Of a DNA stretch of 64,000 nt, positions 63,913-64,000 are shown one piece after another. The position numbers were made by a program, and so were the translations under genes. The DNA is from Shewanella sp. MBTL60-007 (GTDB lineage: Bacteria > Pseudomonadota > Gammaproteobacteria > Enterobacterales > Shewanellaceae). Position 1 is the first letter of the stretch, and each line of letters begins with the position of its first letter. The notes under the pieces are model-generated. The model ran no database searches, was not told the origin of the DNA, and saw nothing but the letters and a program-made list of their open reading frames with translations. The DNA lies in contig NZ_BPET01000007.1 of the NCBI RefSeq assembly GCF_019654915.1, forward strand, positions 52,764-116,763, read 5' to 3'.

Positions 63913-64000
63913 ACTAGAATAATTAGCATTTGATATTAGTTTTGCTAATGCGAGTTCCTTGTCGGTTTGCTGCTAAAAGATACGGAACCCCCTAATATTG

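Overview
The window looks like a chromosomal segment of a marine gammaproteobacterium, most likely Shewanella or a close relative. This is inferred from gene content, not from a database search: a six-subunit Na+-translocating NADH:quinone reductase, a sodium-type flagellar MotY next to rnt, a trpC-trpF fusion behind a Trp-rich leader peptide, a DUF2986 protein, SigZ, and short oligonucleotide repeats between genes. I saw no prophage, insertion sequence, CRISPR array, tRNA or rRNA. Most of the window is core genome with small accessory cassettes.

Layout. 1-9.1 kb: a YecM fragment, an L,D-transpeptidase, a voltage-gated K+ channel-like protein with a zinc ribbon, a MATE exporter, a DUF2986 protein, the ac4C amidohydrolase YqfB, and an RND efflux pair (adaptor and pump). 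9.1-11.1 kb: a minus-strand cassette of a GST-like protein, a 2Fe-2S protein and sigma factor SigZ. 11.2-17.7 kb: an exported MTA/SAH-nucleosidase-like protein, a TerC protein behind a yybP-ykoY (Mn2+) riboswitch, a lipoprotein, a GFA-type protein, a UspA protein and a dicarboxylate/glutamate-type symporter. The gaps here carry two tandem-repeat tracts and a perfect 19-bp inverted repeat. 17.7-20.1 kb: NfeD plus slipin. 20.7-26.7 kb: nqrABCDEF, with an extra 52-codon membrane-protein ORF between nqrB and nqrC. 27-30.4 kb: a small outer-membrane protein, a small membrane protein and a periplasmic aryl-sulfate sulfotransferase. 30.5-37.5 kb: trpL-trpE-trpG-trpD-trpCF-trpB-trpA on the minus strand with an attenuator. 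38-40.3 kb: a four-gene cassette of two DUF1538 membrane proteins, a PII-like protein and a CBS-domain protein. 40.4-46.8 kb: a long RecX-like protein, a membrane-anchored glutaredoxin, a peptidase E-like protein, a DUF748/AsmA-like giant and a DUF445 protein. 47-55.7 kb: a VOC protein, a CHMI-type isomerase, asnB, an M28 peptidase lipoprotein, a TPR-GGDEF protein and a DUF1254 protein. 55.7-58.3 kb: purN-purM divergent from upp. 58.3-63.6 kb: a Na+/H+-antiporter-family carrier, a 2-Cys peroxiredoxin, a DUF3137 protein, rnt and motY. The right edge carries a strong candidate small RNA gene on the minus strand, with a near-consensus promoter and a terminator.

How the parts connect. The Na+ pump Nqr, the sodium-type motor part MotY and the Na+-coupled carriers fit a sodium-based marine physiology. 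The trp operon shows leader-peptide attenuation. TerC behind a Mn2+ riboswitch fits metal export or homeostasis. The best candidates for undescribed biology are the extra nqr ORF, the DUF1538-DUF1538-PII-CBS cassette, the unassigned sRNA at the right edge, and the SigZ/ferredoxin/GST cassette, whose three proteins all end in cysteine-rich tails. Several genes have in-frame upstream codons that would give wrong N-termini; starts were reset using ribosome-binding sites, signal peptides and family N-termini.
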